Assembly: GCA_903813345.2 (NCBI GenBank)
Contig: CAIIXF020000007.1
Location: 23,113,564 to 23,177,563, forward strand
Reading direction: 5' to 3'
Source of the DNA: Owenia fusiformis
Taxonomy: Eukaryota > Annelida > Polychaeta > Sabellida > Oweniidae
Length of the DNA: 64,000 bases
Below, piece after piece: positions 60,845 through 64,000 of the stretch. The position numbers and the translations under genes are program-made. Every line of letters starts with the position of its first letter. Position 1 is the stretch's first letter. Below the pieces are notes generated by a model. That model saw nothing but the letters and a program-made list of their open reading frames with translations, had not been told where the DNA came from and ran no database searches.

Positions 60845-61762
60845 TTTATCCTATGCCAAGTAGAGTTTTAGGGAGATAAGTTGGTAAGATATATCCCGTA
60901 TTGAGGTTTCCATATCCTGAACCTCCATATCTCCCGCCATATCTCCCGCTCCAGCGCATATCTTCCCGCTTCGAAATTTTTTTTAAAAATTTTTTTAAAA
61001 AAATTGAAAAAAAGAAAAAATATGAAAAAAAATTGAAAAAAATTAAAATTTGAAAAAATTGAAAAAATTGAAAAAAATTAGAAAAATGTGAAAAAAATTG
61101 AAAAAATCGAAAGAAAATTAGAAAACTCTACTTGGTATAGGATAAAGCAGTTATGTACGGTCGGTTTGGATATTGGGTTCATCCCTCGTGAGATATGCAC
61201 ATCTACCTTCGGTCCCTACGGTCCCTCAGGTAGATATGCATATCTCCCTCTGGATAAACCCCATATCCAAAACCTCCCAGTACATAACCCTTATGTATTT
61301 CATACCTACTGAGGTTCTAGGTACATAACGAGCGGGAATATATACTGTATCTAGCCAAGGCCCGGGGCGGGATGGATACACGCTGTATCCATCCCGGTCC
61401 CGCTCCTGAAATTTTTTTTCAAAATTTTTTTTTTCAAATTTTTTTTTTGAATTTTTTCAAACATTTTTTTTAAAAAATTTTCCCCATTTTTTCCCAAATT
61501 TTTTTTCACATTCTTTTTTAAAAATTTTTTCACTTTTTTTTCAAATTTTTTTTCAAATTTTATTTGTCAATATTTGGATAAGGTATATGACGTACCTAGA
61601 ACATCAGTAGGTATGAAATACATCTGTTATGTACGGTCGGTTTTGGATACAGGGTTTATCCCTCGGGAAATATGTGTATATCCCTCGGTCCCTGCGGTCC
61701 CTCGGGATATACACATATTTCCCTTGGGATAAAACCTGTATCCAAAACCTCCCAGTACATAA
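60845..61762. repeat. Cluster of four consecutive snap-back hairpins
   Basis: Four inverted repeats lie end to end: (1) arms 60845-60869 and 61122-61146 with an A/T homopolymer-rich centre; (2) 61150-61288 with a CCTTCGGTCCCTACGGTCCC centre; (3) arms 61293-61324 and 61592-61623 with another A/T homopolymer-rich centre; (4) 61626-61762 with a CCCTCGGTCCCTGCGGTCCC centre. Hairpins 2 and 4 are direct copies of each other (both begin GTTATGTACGGTCGG and end CCCAGTACATAAC). No gene is supported inside; the K/N-rich frames are homopolymer artefacts. Confidence 0.85.
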
Positions 61763-64000
61763 CCCTTATGTATTGAACATATTAGTACGGTCATCGGTCA
61801 TCAACTGATGCTAGTAGATCAGCAGATGCAATTTTTCCAGATTCTGACATCCTTAGCGAATGACGTATGACGTAATCAGAAATAACGAAATGAACAAAAA
61901 TCCCAAAAGCCGTTAGATGTAAGTTATTGTGGATTACTCTGGGATATATTGATATGAGATAAGCTAATCTATATGAGCAGACCTAAGAAATACGTCGTAG
62001 AGCTTTCAATTTAGCTCTCTTCACAAGATGAATTGTTTCCTTCTCACCGAGAAATCTGCTATCTGTCGTGAAACAATTAGATTGGTACACTGCTTTATTT
62101 CATCAAAGAAATTGCCAATATCATTCCACGTAGTTGATGAAGCTAATTCAAAGTGTGTTGCAGTCACAGGTAAAAGTAGTTAAGAATGCAAGCAATGTTC
62201 CTAAATAGACGACAGTGTTAAGTCATTTGAACACACTTTATTAGTTGTTCTATAACTACTAAAATCAATGATTTAAGCATTCTTGTTAAATCACGTTCAT
62301 TCATTGGCCGGGAATGTTATCGCAGTTGGTAATGAACCGAAGACACATAAATCGAAATAATATTTGAGATGTACATAATCCACAAAACATGATGAACCAT
62401 ATACATACATATCATTCAATTATTATATCTCGTAAAATATATCAGAGACAATTTGAACCAAGTTCTGCCATGTGTAACATAAATCTGGGATTGTTCCCTA
62501 AAGGAAATTTTGTTGATGCTACTTTAGTTTACCTCAAAAAAGAATTCGTGCATCCGACGGTTTCGTCTTAACAGAACTCCATGTTCCTCTTAGATAACGT
62601 ACACAGGGGCAATGTATGAGCACCTAGCATAATTGTGCATACCACATGTGCGCCATGCAAGCACAACATGAACGGCCCGTCCCGTCAATGGCACGATTTA
62701 TATATATTTCAGGCTCTACCGTGTACCCCCTTCTGCATCTTTTTTTACAATGTTTTTTCAAAGCTATCTATCCACCGAGTTTCAGAATGTCTTGAGCGAT
62801 TTCAATACTAATCCTTCGCATCAAAAGTGTTTGTACAAGTTGCATGCAGTCGTTTTGGTGATAGATAGTGAGGATGTCTGGGGTACAGCCTTCAAGTATA
62901 ACATATGTTCCCATAATGGTCGAAACTTGGGAAAACAGGATATGCTCTCCATGACATGCGCAAGATCTGGGTAAGACACCATGAACGATACCTCCCGAGT
63001 TGCAGAAAATACCGAGCTTGTGAGAACTTCACTCATGAATTCAAAAGACCATTGCATTAAACATATTAAGTAAAATCTTATGAGATTCTCTGTTAAGACC
63101 CTTCACCTTAATTCTTGGACACCCTGTACATCTCGTTCCCCAAAAGCAAAATGCCATCAACAATATACAGCATGCCTGAACCTTACGATAAAAATGAACC
63201 TTAAATAGTATCCCCATGAAAACCAATGGTAATATGAGGTATTCACTAAAGGGTATCCAATCACTACATGGTTTGCTTAAATCGCCAACTTGATTCGACA
63301 AATAATTCTCAACAAATATTCTGGAACAATTACATATATTGAAAGTCAAATTCATTTAGTTTTTCCGAAAAATAAATCAAAGATGATTTTCAAAACCGAC
63401 TTATATTGTGCAACTGGTAAGTTTGCGAAACGTTTCAAATAATTAGTTGGAACATTTAATTTTACAAAATGATATTCGTAATTGACTATAATCTGCACTT
63501 AAACGCATTGCATTTCCGATTGAATTTCAGAGGAGTATATATACTTTCAAAAGTTTATGAAAAATTAGTTTTTCTGTTTTTGGAAAATAGATGTATTATT
63601 TGTAATGAAGTCAATTAGTAATTCTAGTCCGCAGTTTTCGTATCTTAGGTTCGACAGATAGGAATGTAAACACCGACAGTCTTAAGAACATTGTCCAATA
63701 GTTTATCCATATTTTGGTCTGAAACAAGTATAATTTACTCACAAGTCAAGTTTGGCCGTGTCAAACTGTAAATCTTTAAATGTATCGATCGTTCGTATAA
63801 GTAACCCTGTCCTTTTGATATTCACGGGCAAGAAACATACATATTCCAATACTGATAAATGCATTGTGTCATGTTTCCTAATGAAAATGTAAGTTATTGG
63901 AATGATTCTTCTGACTAATAAAGACACAATACAGGACACAATACACATACCAACCACTGTATCTGTAACTGAATTATTTGACTCTGGATATTAATTCTCG
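61763..64000. other. Right end of window, no recognised gene
   Basis: AT-rich sequence with several small frames (62389-62571, 62750-62974, 63041-63355 minus, 63739-63957 minus) that show no domain or splice evidence. A GGACACCCTGTA motif at ~63116 may be a transposon-end remnant. Confidence 0.4.

Noticed and set aside
61351-61533. 60-codon Lys-rich minus-strand frame
   Set aside because: It is a translation of the A/T homopolymer centre of a hairpin.
62821-63355. Two adjacent minus-strand frames of 78 and 104 codons
   Set aside because: No domain, signal or splice pattern was recognisable; they may be part of an untranslated region or chance.

Overview
The window looks like AT-rich, intron-rich, repeat-dense nuclear DNA of a marine invertebrate animal. 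The reasons are exon-like coding pieces that end in GTAAGT donors, natriuretic-peptide-receptor-type ectodomain exons, an APE-type non-LTR retrotransposon carrying a 2A peptide, and many short inverted-repeat transposons and minisatellites. A bivalve or other lophotrochozoan is my best guess, but the sequence alone does not settle the phylum. There are no bacterial-style operons, rRNA genes or CRISPR arrays.

Layout. 1-8.5 kb: non-coding DNA with a CGTC-rich dispersed repeat (0.77-1.7 kb), two copies of a ~100-bp palindromic MITE framed by 7-bp duplications, and CCCTCGGG-centred hairpins. 8.49-15.09 kb: a complete ~6.6-kb non-LTR retrotransposon on the minus strand, with poly(A), target-site duplication, ORF1 (PIP-box-like N terminus, coiled coil, RRM, RGG tail) and ORF2 (membrane segments, 2A motif, APE endonuclease, then reverse transcriptase after a one-base frame break in an A7 run). 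20.3-21.0 kb and 41.1-41.9 kb: two paralogous first coding exons of a receptor with an ANF/natriuretic-peptide-type ligand-binding domain, both on the plus strand and both ending in a phase-1 GTAAGT donor at the same place in the protein. No later exon was recognised, so they are either tandem genes with distant downstream exons or alternative first exons of one gene.

The rest is mobile or tandem DNA. There is a 75-bp minisatellite (26.5-27.2 kb), a C/A-rich ~2-kb TIR element built of ~300-bp internal repeats (30.8-32.8 kb), a 910-bp TIR element (34.3-35.2 kb), and a 59-bp minisatellite split by the 3' end of another non-LTR element (42.2-44.3 kb). A 57/58-bp minisatellite follows at 49.3-50.85 kb. 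Two elements have long TIRs beginning CACTR and 5-bp target duplications (51.7-53.6 kb and 55.1-55.7 kb). A cluster of four consecutive snap-back hairpins lies at 60.8-61.8 kb.

The retrotransposon proteins form one working set: ORF1p as RNA chaperone, ORF2p as endonuclease/RT, with 2A predicted to separate the membrane leader from the enzyme. The receptor exons would encode extracellular hormone-binding domains. The most interesting items are the 2A plus membrane leader of ORF2, the PIP-box-like start of ORF1, the paired receptor first exons, and the CACTR/5-bp-TSD elements, which share end features with the Transib/RAG-like transposon group.
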